Shown here: piece after piece, positions 8,551 through 15,849 of the stretch
Numbering within the stretch: the stretch's first letter is position 1
How the letters are laid out: each line of letters opens with the position of its first letter
From: Acidimicrobiia bacterium
GTDB lineage: Bacteria > Actinomycetota > Acidimicrobiia > IMCC26256 > JAMXLJ01
DNA: 64,000 nucleotides
Assembly (NCBI GenBank): GCA_035651955.1
Contig: DASRES010000008.1
Location: 1-64,000 of the forward strand
Direction: 5' to 3'
The notes under the pieces: model-generated
Database searches by the model: none
The model's input: the letters and a program-made list of their open reading frames with translations, nothing else
What the model was told of the DNA's origin: nothing
Made by a program: the position numbers and the translations under genes

Positions 8551-8640
8551 GGCGGTGTGACCGCGGCCGTCATGGCGGTGTGACCGCGGCCGTCATCGCC
8601 GTGTCACCGCGGCCGTCATCGCCGTGTCGCCGCGCCGGTC
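8549..8640. repeat. 23-bp tandem repeat, four copies, at the mrpE-mrpF junction
   Basis: Four head-to-tail 23-bp units: 8549-8571, 8572-8594, 8595-8617 and 8618-8640. The first two are identical (ATGGCGGTGTGACCGCGGCCGTC); the other two differ at a few positions. On the coding (minus) strand each unit boundary carries an ATGA, so the array looks like an amplified stop/start junction between mrpE and mrpF. It separates the two genes by 88 bp, while all other gaps in the operon are 8 bp or less. Confidence 0.85.
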
Positions 8641-9118
8641 ATCGCGAGACCACCTTGGCGATCGACGGCGCGCCTTCGACGAGCGTGTGGACGAGGAGCT
8701 TCCCGTCGTCGGGTCGCGCGTCGACGACGAAGGAGCCCGGCGTCGACGTGACGCACAACGTCGAGAGCGCGCGGTGGGCCGCCGCACGCGCGTCGTCGCC
8801 GCGGTCGCCGATGGGGACCGGGCGGATGTCACCGGGCTCGCGCCGGCGCCCGTGTGCGAGCTGCGCCAGCGCGAGCCCGAAGATGCGGGCCGTGTCGGCG
8901 ACGATCGCGACCGGCAGCGCGACGAGCCATCGCGCCCAGCCGGGCGACGGCGCCCAGCTGCCTCCGCTCACGACACGCGCACCGAGCGTCGCGACGGCCG
9001 CGAGGACCGCGCACGCGGACGCGACGGCGAGCTCCGGAGTGCTGACCGACGACAGCGTGAGCACCCACACTCCGAGCAGGAGTGCCGACCAGACGACGAC
9101 CTCGGTCACGCGCCTCAC
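8639..9118 (-). CDS. mrpE: Antiporter subunit MrpE
   Basis: A 159-residue protein with two or more N-terminal membrane helices (ALLLGVWVLTLSSVSTPELAVASACAVLAAVATLG), then a third helical segment at about residues 60-85 and a cytoplasmic MnhE-type C-terminal domain. That domain contains RALSTLCVTSTPGSFVVDARPDDGKLLVH, matching the family's 'tltPGT-V-v--d--l-VH' block. The start is GTG 9118 (alternative GTG 9109); the open frame continues further upstream without support. First gene of the antiporter operon. Confidence 0.85.
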   Translation of the reverse strand: MRRVTEVVVWSALLLGVWVLTLSSVSTPELAVASACAVLAAVATLGARVVSGGSWAPSPGWARWLVALPVAIVADTARIFGLALAQLAHGRRREPGDIRPVPIGDRGDDARAAAHRALSTLCVTSTPGSFVVDARPDDGKLLVHTLVEGAPSIAKVVSR

Positions 9119-9186
9119 GCGGCGCCGGACGTACCCCGTGCGCGCGGAGCCGAAACCAGCGTCGGGCGCGCAGGTCGCGGGGAACG

Positions 9187-9768
9187 ATGTGCACCGTGGA
9201 GGACACGACGCCGTTGGCCGAGCACCGAGGCGTCGTCCGCGGGATCCTGCGCGACGTGCGCGCGCTCCCGCCTGCCGACGACCGTTCGACGGGCGACGAG
9301 CTGCGCACGCGACGCGCCGTCCTGCGCCGTCTGCGGATCGCGTTCGTGTCGCACGCGACCGCCGCCGAACGCCATGTCTGGCGCGCCGCACGCGCGCGCT
9401 TCCCGGAGGAGTCGGACGCGATCGACGACGCCCTCGCGCGGAAGCTCGGCGCGGAGCGGAGCATGGTGAAGCTGCAGTGGTTCGGCGACCGGGACACGCT
9501 CCGGAACCCGTGCGTCGCCGACCTCGTCGAGTGCATCGACCACTACCTCGCGAACGAGGAGCGGGTCGCGAGCCGTCTCCGCGACGCGATGACGCCCACG
9601 GAGCGCGACGCGCTCGCCCGGCGCATCGCGCGCGACCTCCGGTGGGCGCCGACGCGTCCGCATCCCGACCTGCCGTCCGCGCCGAAGCTCTCGGTCGTGC
9701 TCGCGCCCGTCGTCGCGATGGTCGACCGCGCGCGCGACGTGCTGGACAGTGTCGAGACCGGGCCCTGA
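9187..9768 (+). CDS. Hemerythrin-like (HHE domain) protein
   Basis: A 193-residue soluble helical protein. The central part shows the spacing of HHE cation-binding domains: a first helix with FVSHATAAERHVWRAAR (His and Glu ligands), then LVECIDHYLANEERV (His and Glu ligands). Iron or oxygen binding is therefore likely but not certain, as the other expected His ligands are less obvious. ATG at 9187; a longer frame upstream overlaps the mrpE promoter region. Divergent from the antiporter operon. The C-terminus (about 165-193) is a hydrophobic/basic helix. Confidence 0.7.
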   Translation: MCTVEDTTPLAEHRGVVRGILRDVRALPPADDRSTGDELRTRRAVLRRLRIAFVSHATAAERHVWRAARARFPEESDAIDDALARKLGAERSMVKLQWFGDRDTLRNPCVADLVECIDHYLANEERVASRLRDAMTPTERDALARRIARDLRWAPTRPHPDLPSAPKLSVVLAPVVAMVDRARDVLDSVETGP

Positions 9769-9804
9769 TGCTCCCGACCCGGCGGGCTCAGCGTCTCCGC
9801 TCTT

Positions 9805-9857
9805 GGCGCCTGCGGCGCCGGGCCGCTCGGCCACGCTTCCGCTCGCCTCCGCTCGCT
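9805..9857. repeat. Intergenic hairpin plus copy of a dispersed GC-rich repeat
   Basis: Between two convergent genes. GGCGCC-TGC-GGCGCC (9805-9819) forms a small perfect hairpin. Read on the minus strand, 9857 to about 9821 contains GGAGGCGAGCGGAAGCGTGG followed by CCGAGCGGCC. This matches, with one indel and few substitutions, the in-frame insert in the SDR gene near 58202-58240. It therefore looks like one copy of a dispersed repeat family, perhaps also acting as terminator here. Confidence 0.55.
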
Positions 9858-11071
9858 CAACCGTGGAACGCGGTACCTTCGGAGCGTGCGAGCGCGACGA
9901 GGTTGCCGAGCGCGATGTTCACGTCGACGAGATGCAGGCCCCACGTCGGACCGAGCGTCTGCGTGACGACCGGCCGCGTGTCGTTCGGGTTCGGCGTCGG
10001 CGTGATCTGCAGCCACGTCGCGCCGTTGGCCGTCTCGCAGCTCGCGGTGTAGCGGTCGGGGTACGAGACCCACGGCGTCGGCGCGCTCGGGACCGGACCG
10101 GACACCGTGCCGATGAGCCCGGGGAAGCGCGTCGTCGTGAAGTAGGGGAGCAGCGAGCCGGATCCGCCCGACGGTGAGGCCGGGTTGACGCACAGGACCT
10201 GCAACCCGCTCGCCGACCCGCCGCCGGCGCGCGGGCCGGAACGCGCGCGGCCGAACAGCGAGTTCGGCGGAGGCGGCGAGAGGAAGCTCGAGTACGCGAT
10301 CACGCAGCCCGTCTGGGTCTGCGTGCGGCACGCGGGCACGTGCTGGAAGTCGCCGCCGACGTCGCGACCCACGGGCACCGTGACGTTGCCGCCGAGCAGC
10401 ATCGCGGAGACGAGCAGGCGCCGTTCGGACGGGTTGGGGTCGATCTCAGACTTCACGAGCTGGATCAGCACGGCCGACCCCTGCGAGTGGCCGATGAGGA
10501 CGACCCCGCGGCCGTGGTTGTCGTGCGCGAGGTAGTCGCGCCACGCGGTGAGGACGTCCTGGTACCCGCTCCCGAGCGAGAGCCGCGCGCCGGTCGTCGT
10601 GGTCGCGCCCGACGTGGTCGTCGTCGTCGACGTGCGGGACCCGGTCGCCGACTGGATCGCGGCGAGCGTCGCCTGCCGGTACATCGGCGCGTACACCTGG
10701 CAGACCTGCGAGAAGCGCGACGCCTGGTTCAGCGCGATCGCCTTCTCCTCGGGGTCGACGTCCAGGTTCGCGACCGGCGTCGGTTGGTCGCTCACCGTCG
10801 GGTACACGTAGAAGCAGTCGATGGGCGGGTTGCTCGCCGGTGTCGGGTGCTCGACGCGCGTCGCGCCGTCCGCGGCGACGACCGTGGTCGTCTCGTCGCT
10901 GTCGCACGGGTTGCCGGCGAGGCCCGGCCGGCACAGCCACACGACCGACGACGCGCGCGCGTTGCCGGCCGTCGTCGAGGTGCTCTTCGTGCCGGACTTG
11001 GACGATCCCGAGCACGCGGCCGTCGCGAGTGCGACCGCGCACGCCACCGCGATCGCCCAGCGCCCGCGCAC
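9857..11071 (-). CDS. DUF3089 lipoprotein, alpha/beta-hydrolase-like
   Basis: A 404-residue exported protein. The N-terminal signal ends in a lipoprotein-type ALATAAC (Cys20), followed by a Ser/Thr linker. The mature part carries DCFYVYPTVSDQPTPVANLD and a nucleophile elbow GHSQGSAV, both typical of DUF3089 proteins, which belong to the alpha/beta-hydrolase fold. A Thr-rich stretch (about residues 146-163) interrupts the domain just before the nucleophile region. A C-terminal His in WGLHLVDVNIALG fits the family. GTG start. It lies 4 bp downstream of the aldo/keto reductase gene, so the two are probably co-transcribed. Substrate unknown. Confidence 0.87.
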   Translation of the reverse strand: MRGRWAIAVACAVALATAACSGSSKSGTKSTSTTAGNARASSVVWLCRPGLAGNPCDSDETTTVVAADGATRVEHPTPASNPPIDCFYVYPTVSDQPTPVANLDVDPEEKAIALNQASRFSQVCQVYAPMYRQATLAAIQSATGSRTSTTTTTSGATTTTGARLSLGSGYQDVLTAWRDYLAHDNHGRGVVLIGHSQGSAVLIQLVKSEIDPNPSERRLLVSAMLLGGNVTVPVGRDVGGDFQHVPACRTQTQTGCVIAYSSFLSPPPPNSLFGRARSGPRAGGGSASGLQVLCVNPASPSGGSGSLLPYFTTTRFPGLIGTVSGPVPSAPTPWVSYPDRYTASCETANGATWLQITPTPNPNDTRPVVTQTLGPTWGLHLVDVNIALGNLVALARSEGTAFHG

Positions 11072-11075
11072 CGAG

Positions 11076-12053
11076 CTAGTGCCCCAGTACGGGGTGCGGC
11101 ACGTAGGGCGCCTCGAGACGCTTCATCTCGTCGGCGTCGAGCGGGAGTCGCTCGGCCGCGAGCGCGTCCTCGAGATGGGACAGCTTCGTCGCGCCGACGA
11201 TCGGCGCCGTCACGCCGGGCCGGTGCAGCAGCCACGCGAGCGCGAGCTGGGCGGGTGGCACCCCCCGCTCGGCGGCGAGCTCGGCGACGCGTTCGACGAC
11301 GTCGAAGTCGGTCGGCTGGTTGTAGAGGTAGTCGGTGAACGCGTCCGTGTTGGACCGTGTCGTCCGCCGTTCGCCCTCCCGGCTGCGGTTGCCCGCGAGG
11401 ACGCCGCGTGCGAGCGGGCTCCACGGGATGACGCCGATGCCCTGGTCGATGCACAGCGGGATCATCTCCCGCTCCTCCTCGCGGTAGACGAGGTTGTAGT
11501 GGTTCTGCATCGACACGAACCTCGTGAAGCCTTCACGTTCGGCGGCGTGCTGCATCTTGGCGAACTGCCACGCGTACATGCTGCTCGCACCGATGTACCG
11601 CGCCTTGCCCGCGCGCACGACGTCGTGCAGCGCGCCCATCGTCTCCTCGACGGGCGTGTGCACGTCGAAGCGGTGGATCTGGTACAGGTCGACGTAGTCG
11701 AGGTCGAGTCGCCGCAGCGACGCGTCGATCGCGGACAGGATGTGCTTGCGCGACAGGCCGCCGCCGTTCGGTCCCGGCGTGACGGGCATGAACACCTTCG
11801 TCGCGATCACCGCCTCGTCACGCGACAGGTACTTGCGGACGAGCTTCCCGGTGGCGACCTCGCTCGCGCCGTTCGAGTACGCGTTCGCGGTGTCGAAGAA
11901 GTAGATGCCTCCCTCGACGGCGCGGCGAACGATCGGATCGGCGGCGTCCTCGTCGAGCACCCAGGGCCGGTCGCTGTCGTTGCCGAAGCTCATCATCCCG
12001 AGGCACACACGCGAGACGCGCATGCCCGTCGTGCCCAGGTTCACCGAGTCCAT
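11076..12053 (-). CDS. Aldo/keto reductase
   Basis: A 325-residue (beta/alpha)8 NADPH-dependent oxidoreductase. The catalytic tetrad is visible: Asp and Tyr in FFDTANAYSNG, Lys in ATKVFMP and His in YQIHRFD. The cofactor-binding end has IPWSPLARGVLAG and the C-terminal TAPIVGATKLSHLEDAL. Closest in type to the YajO / IolS-like group. The ATG at 12053 is chosen because the reading begins MDSVNLGTTGMRVSRVCLG, the normal N-terminus, and because TAGCGT lies exactly 8 nt upstream. Divergent from the SNF2 operon. Confidence 0.92.
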   Translation of the reverse strand: MDSVNLGTTGMRVSRVCLGMMSFGNDSDRPWVLDEDAADPIVRRAVEGGIYFFDTANAYSNGASEVATGKLVRKYLSRDEAVIATKVFMPVTPGPNGGGLSRKHILSAIDASLRRLDLDYVDLYQIHRFDVHTPVEETMGALHDVVRAGKARYIGASSMYAWQFAKMQHAAEREGFTRFVSMQNHYNLVYREEEREMIPLCIDQGIGVIPWSPLARGVLAGNRSREGERRTTRSNTDAFTDYLYNQPTDFDVVERVAELAAERGVPPAQLALAWLLHRPGVTAPIVGATKLSHLEDALAAERLPLDADEMKRLEAPYVPHPVLGH

Positions 12054-12061
12054 GGGCGGCC

Positions 12062-12067
12062 ACGCTA
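12062..12067 (-). promoter_or_regulatory. -10 element (TAGCGT) of the aldo/keto reductase
   Basis: On the minus strand TAGCGT is followed by 8 nt and the ATG at 12053; a leaderless start is predicted. Confidence 0.45.
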
Positions 12068-12086
12068 GCCATCGGCGGCTCGGTGG

Positions 12087-12092
12087 TACCCT
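12087..12092 (+). promoter_or_regulatory. Candidate -10 (TACCCT) for the SNF2 operon
   Basis: TACCCT on the plus strand would start transcription near 12099-12100, just before a series of hairpins, leaving a leader of about 190 nt ahead of the SNF2 gene. It is back-to-back with the divergent reductase promoter. Confidence 0.3.
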
Positions 12093-12097
12093 GGGAG

Positions 12098-12292
12098 CCG
12101 TCTCCCGCTGCCGGCCGCGTTGCGCGGCGCCTGCAGCGGGGTACGGCCCTGGTCGGGCCGGCAACCGGGGAGCGCCCTTCCCCGGATGCGCAGCGTGACG
12201 CCGTCGCGCGACGAGAAGCACGTCGAGGCGACACGTCGAGACGGCACGGCGACGTCCGCGGACCCACGCATCGACACGACGAGACGGAACGC
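12098..12292 (+). ncRNA. Structured 5' leader of the SNF2-SWIM operon (candidate cis-regulatory RNA)
   Basis: Gene-free stretch between divergent starts with three consecutive stem-loops. Hairpin 1: CCCGCTGC (12104-12111) with GCAGCGGG (12133-12140), enclosing GCCGCG-TTG-CGCGGC (12114-12128). Hairpin 2: GGCCC-TGGTC-GGGCC (12145-12159). Hairpin 3: CCGGGG (12165-12170) with CCCCGG (12180-12185). A CCGGCAACC segment (12158-12166) sits between hairpins 2 and 3; this string recalls the core of SAM-I/SAM-IV riboswitches, but the remaining consensus is not convincing. The function is unknown. Confidence 0.35.
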
Positions 12293-15028
12293 ATGACCGT
12301 CACCACGGACCCGGCGTCGTCGCCGGCGGCACCGATCACGGTGCGAATCATCGGAGGTCGCCTCCATCTGTGCGCGCCCGCGCGCGAGCTGCTGACCGAC
12401 GGGGCGGCGGGCGCGCCGGTCGAGGCCGCCGGGATGCGGATCGTCCCCGTCCTGCTCGACGACGGAACCGTCGGGCGATGGTGCGGCGCGCCCGTCGTCG
12501 GGGCGTTGCGCTTCGTCGACTGGGTGTCGCGCCGGCAGGCACCCGTGGACGTCACGGTCACCGCGGTTGCCGCGCTCGTCGTCGAGGCGGCCGAGCTCAC
12601 GACCCGTGGTGAGCTGACGCCCGATCTCGCGACCGACACGTCCGCCCGCGAGTGGACGTGGCGCCCGGCGCCGGGTGTCGAGTCCGCCGGTGAGATCGGG
12701 AAGGTGTGGTTCCGCGCGACCGAGGCCGTCGACGACGGGGACCCCGACGAGGTCCTCGCCGGCTGGTTCGACAGCATCGTGGGCGAGCTCGCGACCGCGC
12801 GGCTCGGCGCGCCGCCGTTGCCGCCGTCCGCCTCCGAGACGAAGGTGCACCGCTGGGCCGACCAGGTCGCGGCGCGCGCGGCCGCGAGCGCGCGCCTGCG
12901 GTTCCACGTCGCCGAGCCGGACGACCTGGACGGTCACTTCCTCCTGATCGCGCGGCTCGAGTCGCTCGCCGATCCGTCGGTGGTCCTGCCCGCGTTCGCC
13001 ACCGACACCGCCGACGCGCTCGGGACTACCCCTCACGACGCCGCCATGCTCGTCGCGCGCGAGTGGGGTCTGGCGCGCCGCGCGTGGTCGCAGCTGCCCG
13101 TCGACCCGACGGACACGGTCGTGCTCGACCCCGGTCAGGTCGCGGATCTCCTCGAAGAGGGCGTCACCGCGCTCGACGCCGTCGGCATCGCCGTCCACCT
13201 CCCGTCGTCGCTCCTGCCGCAGACGCGACTCGTCCGCCGGGTGGTGATCAGCGGCGGCTCTGCCGGTCTCGACGCGAAGACGCTCGCGTTGACCGGTGAG
13301 GTGCTCGTCGACGGCGAGCCGCTGACGGCCGAGGAGCTGACCGCGCTGGCGCGGGCACGCGGCGAGCTCGTCGCCGTGCGCGGCCGCTGGTTGCGCATCG
13401 ACGAGCAGACGCGCGCCGCGACGCTCGCGTTCGCGAAGCGCGTCGCGGAGGGCGACCCGTCGACGTCGGACGTGCTCGAGATCGCGGCGACGGCCGACGA
13501 GGTCGATGCCGCGCACGTCACCGGATGGGTCGCCCGCGCGCTGAGCGGCGACTTCCGGCCGACCGCGGCCGAGCGCGTCGACCCGCCCGCGAGCTTCACG
13601 GCGACGCTGCGCCACTACCAGCTCGACGGTCTGGCGTGGCTCGCGTGGTTGGAGGAGAACGAGCTCGGCGGGATCCTCGCCGACGACATGGGCCTCGGGA
13701 AGACCGCCCAGGCACTCGCCGTGATCGCGCACGACCTCGCATCCGGTGATCCGCCGCCGACGCCGACACTCGTCGTGGCACCCACCTCGGTCGCGTCGAA
13801 CTGGATGCGCGAGGCCGCTCGCTTCACGCCTGAGCTGCGTGTCGTCCTGCACCACGGATCCGGACGCGAGGATCCGGCCGCGTACGTCGGCACCGTGGAC
13901 GTCGTCGTCACGAGCTACGGCGTGATGCGGCGCGACGACGCGCTGCGCGCCATCCAGTGGCACCGTGTGGTGCTCGACGAGGCGCAGGCGATCAAGAACC
14001 CGACCACCGCGACGACGCGCGCCGCGCGCAAGCTGAACGGCCGGCATCGTCTCGTGGTGACCGGAACGCCCGTCGAGAACCACCTCGGCGAGCTGTGGAG
14101 CCTCATGTCGTTCGCGAACCCCGGGCTGCTGGGTTCGCAGTCCGCCTTCAAGGACCGCTACGGCGATCCGCGCGACACCGACGCGCTCGCTGCGCTCCGG
14201 CGGCGCATCGCGCCGTTCGTGCTGCGCAGGCACAAGACCGACCCGGGCATCGCGGACGAGCTGCCCGAGCGGATCGTGGTGCGCGACGACTGCAGCCTCA
14301 CACGTGAGCAGACGGGCCTGTACCAGGCGGTCGTGAACGACATGCGCGCGGACGTCGCCGACGCGACGGGCATGGCGCGTCGTGGTCGGGTGCTCGCGGG
14401 CATCACGAAGCTGAAGCAGATCTGCAACCACCCGGCGACGATCGCGGACGGCGATGCCGACGGCGCGCTCGCGGGGCGATCCGGCAAGCTCGACCGTCTC
14501 GTCGCGCTGGTCGACGAGATCGTCGACGAGGGTGAGGCGGTCGTCGTGTTCAGCCAGTACGCGACGTTCCTGCGGCGCGTCGCGGAGCACCTGCGCGAGA
14601 CGCTCGGCGTCGGGGTGGAGAGCCTCGACGGGAAGATGAGCCGCAAGGCGCGCGATGCCGCGCTCGCGCGGTTCGCGGAGCCGGACGGGCCGCCGGTGCT
14701 GTGCGTCTCGTTGAAGGCCGGCGGCACGGGCCTCAACCTCGTGCGCGCGAACCACGCGATCCACTTCGACCGGTGGTGGAACCCGGCGGTCGAGGACCAG
14801 GCATCGGACCGCGTGTGGCGGATCGGCCAGACCCGCGGTGTCGTGGTGCACACGTTGGTCTGCCCGGGCACGTTGGAGGAGCGCATCGCCGACCTGCTCG
14901 AGCAGAAGCGCACACTCGCGGAGACGGTGGTCGCCTCGTCGCCGGAGAAGATGATCAGCGAGCTCGACGACGCCGCGCTGGCCGCGCTCGTCGAGCTCGA
15001 CACCGAACGGGCACGGGAGATGGCGTGA
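12293..15028 (+). CDS. SNF2-family DEAD/DEAH-like ATPase
   Basis: A 911-residue Swi2/Snf2 ATPase. Residues about 1-430 form a poorly conserved N-terminal region (SNF2-associated domain type). The helicase core follows: motif I ILADDMGLGKTAQALAVI, Ia VVAPTSVASNW, motif II VVLDEAQAIKN (DEAQ box), motif III VVTGTPVENHLGELWSLMSF, then the second RecA lobe with VVFSQYATFL, VSLKAGGTGLNL and motif VI SDRVWRIGQTRGV. The ATG at 12293 is chosen because the upstream in-frame extension has no protein-like character and overlaps the structured leader. It is followed 13 bp later by a SWIM zinc-finger gene, a recurrent bacterial pairing. DNA-translocating role in repair or transcription recycling is likely. 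Confidence 0.92.
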   Translation: MTVTTDPASSPAAPITVRIIGGRLHLCAPARELLTDGAAGAPVEAAGMRIVPVLLDDGTVGRWCGAPVVGALRFVDWVSRRQAPVDVTVTAVAALVVEAAELTTRGELTPDLATDTSAREWTWRPAPGVESAGEIGKVWFRATEAVDDGDPDEVLAGWFDSIVGELATARLGAPPLPPSASETKVHRWADQVAARAAASARLRFHVAEPDDLDGHFLLIARLESLADPSVVLPAFATDTADALGTTPHDAAMLVAREWGLARRAWSQLPVDPTDTVVLDPGQVADLLEEGVTALDAVGIAVHLPSSLLPQTRLVRRVVISGGSAGLDAKTLALTGEVLVDGEPLTAEELTALARARGELVAVRGRWLRIDEQTRAATLAFAKRVAEGDPSTSDVLEIAATADEVDAAHVTGWVARALSGDFRPTAAERVDPPASFTATLRHYQLDGLAWLAWLEENELGGILADDMGLGKTAQALAVIAHDLASGDPPPTPTLVVAPTSVASNWMREAARFTPELRVVLHHGSGREDPAAYVGTVDVVVTSYGVMRRDDALRAIQWHRVVLDEAQAIKNPTTATTRAARKLNGRHRLVVTGTPVENHLGELWSLMSFANPGLLGSQSAFKDRYGDPRDTDALAALRRRIAPFVLRRHKTDPGIADELPERIVVRDDCSLTREQTGLYQAVVNDMRADVADATGMARRGRVLAGITKLKQICNHPATIADGDADGALAGRSGKLDRLVALVDEIVDEGEAVVVFSQYATFLRRVAEHLRETLGVGVESLDGKMSRKARDAALARFAEPDGPPVLCVSLKAGGTGLNLVRANHAIHFDRWWNPAVEDQASDRVWRIGQTRGVVVHTLVCPGTLEERIADLLEQKRTLAETVVASSPEKMISELDDAALAALVELDTERAREMA

Positions 15029-15041
15029 CCGGAGGAAGCGC

Positions 15042-15842
15042 GTGACAGAAGGACTGACGACGGAGCGGGCGAGCGTCGAGAACCCGTTCGCGGGGGTCAC
15101 CCCCGATCCGCTCGACGGCGGACCTCGCGCACCACGCCGGCGCCGACGTGCGCGTGGTCGCGCGCAAGAGCAGCCGGCCGAGGGGACGGGGACGGTCGAC
15201 GCGCCGAACGCGCCCGACACCCCGCCCGGGCCGCGCAAGCGCCGCCGGCGGGGGAGTGGGCGCATCAAGCAGCGGGCGGCATCACCGGACGGCGACACCG
15301 CGGACGGCGCGTCCCGGGGCGGCGACCCCGCGGCGCGCGCGCTCTCGCAGTCGCTGCAGGAGGCGGTCCTGCGGCACAGCACGAGCGCGGTGCTCAACCG
15401 CGGCCGTGGCTACGTGAAGCGCAAGCGTGTGTCCGAGGTCCGCGTGACGGCGGGGACGGTTCGGGCCCGTGTCCTCGGCTCGGCCGATCGGCGTTACCAC
15501 GTGGAGCTCTCGGTGCGCGACCGTCCCGCGCCGCCGGTCGTGCGCAAGGTCCGGTGGACCTGCGACTGCCCGTATGCCGCGGAGCATCGCCGCGGCACGT
15601 GCAAGCACGTCGTCGCGGTCGCGATCGTCGCCGCGCAGAAGCTCGCGTCGAACGAGTCGATGCGACGTCGGTGGTTCGGGCAGCCCGCCGGGAACGCGGC
15701 CGAGGCCGACGCCGCCGAGATCGACGCGCTCGCGGCGCGCCTCACTGCCGCGTTCACCGCGGAGCCCGCGCCCGTCGCGGACGTGCTCGACCGCGCGCTC
15801 TCGATCGCGCCGCCGCCGTTCGAGATCCCGCTGCGCGCATGA
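15042..15842 (+). CDS. SWIM zinc-finger protein
   Basis: A 266-residue protein with a basic, Arg/Pro-rich, disordered N-terminal third (residues about 25-85). The second half has a SWIM domain: WTCDCPYAAEHRRGTCKH gives the C-x-C...C-x-H zinc ligands. Start GTG 15042 is preceded by a good GGAGGAAG ribosome-binding site, one of the few Shine-Dalgarno starts in the window. Immediately downstream of the SNF2 ATPase and 7 bp before the CoA-transferase. Probable partner of the SNF2 protein in nucleic-acid binding. Confidence 0.88.
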   Translation: MTEGLTTERASVENPFAGVTPDPLDGGPRAPRRRRRARGRAQEQPAEGTGTVDAPNAPDTPPGPRKRRRRGSGRIKQRAASPDGDTADGASRGGDPAARALSQSLQEAVLRHSTSAVLNRGRGYVKRKRVSEVRVTAGTVRARVLGSADRRYHVELSVRDRPAPPVVRKVRWTCDCPYAAEHRRGTCKHVVAVAIVAAQKLASNESMRRRWFGQPAGNAAEADAAEIDALAARLTAAFTAEPAPVADVLDRALSIAPPPFEIPLRA

Positions 15843-15849
15843 GGATGTC

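Noticed and set aside
12158-12166. SAM-I/SAM-IV riboswitch call based on CCGGCAACC
   Set aside because: Only this short core and three hairpins agree; the helix P1, the kink-turn and the downstream G-rich elements are not recognisable and the downstream gene is not a methionine-cycle gene. Kept only as an unassigned structured leader.
12065-15397. A 1,110-codon open frame on the minus strand opposite the SNF2 and SWIM genes
   Set aside because: It is the antisense shadow of strongly conserved helicase and zinc-finger motifs; its translation is Arg/Asp/Gly-rich without any domain. High GC removes stop codons in the opposite frame.
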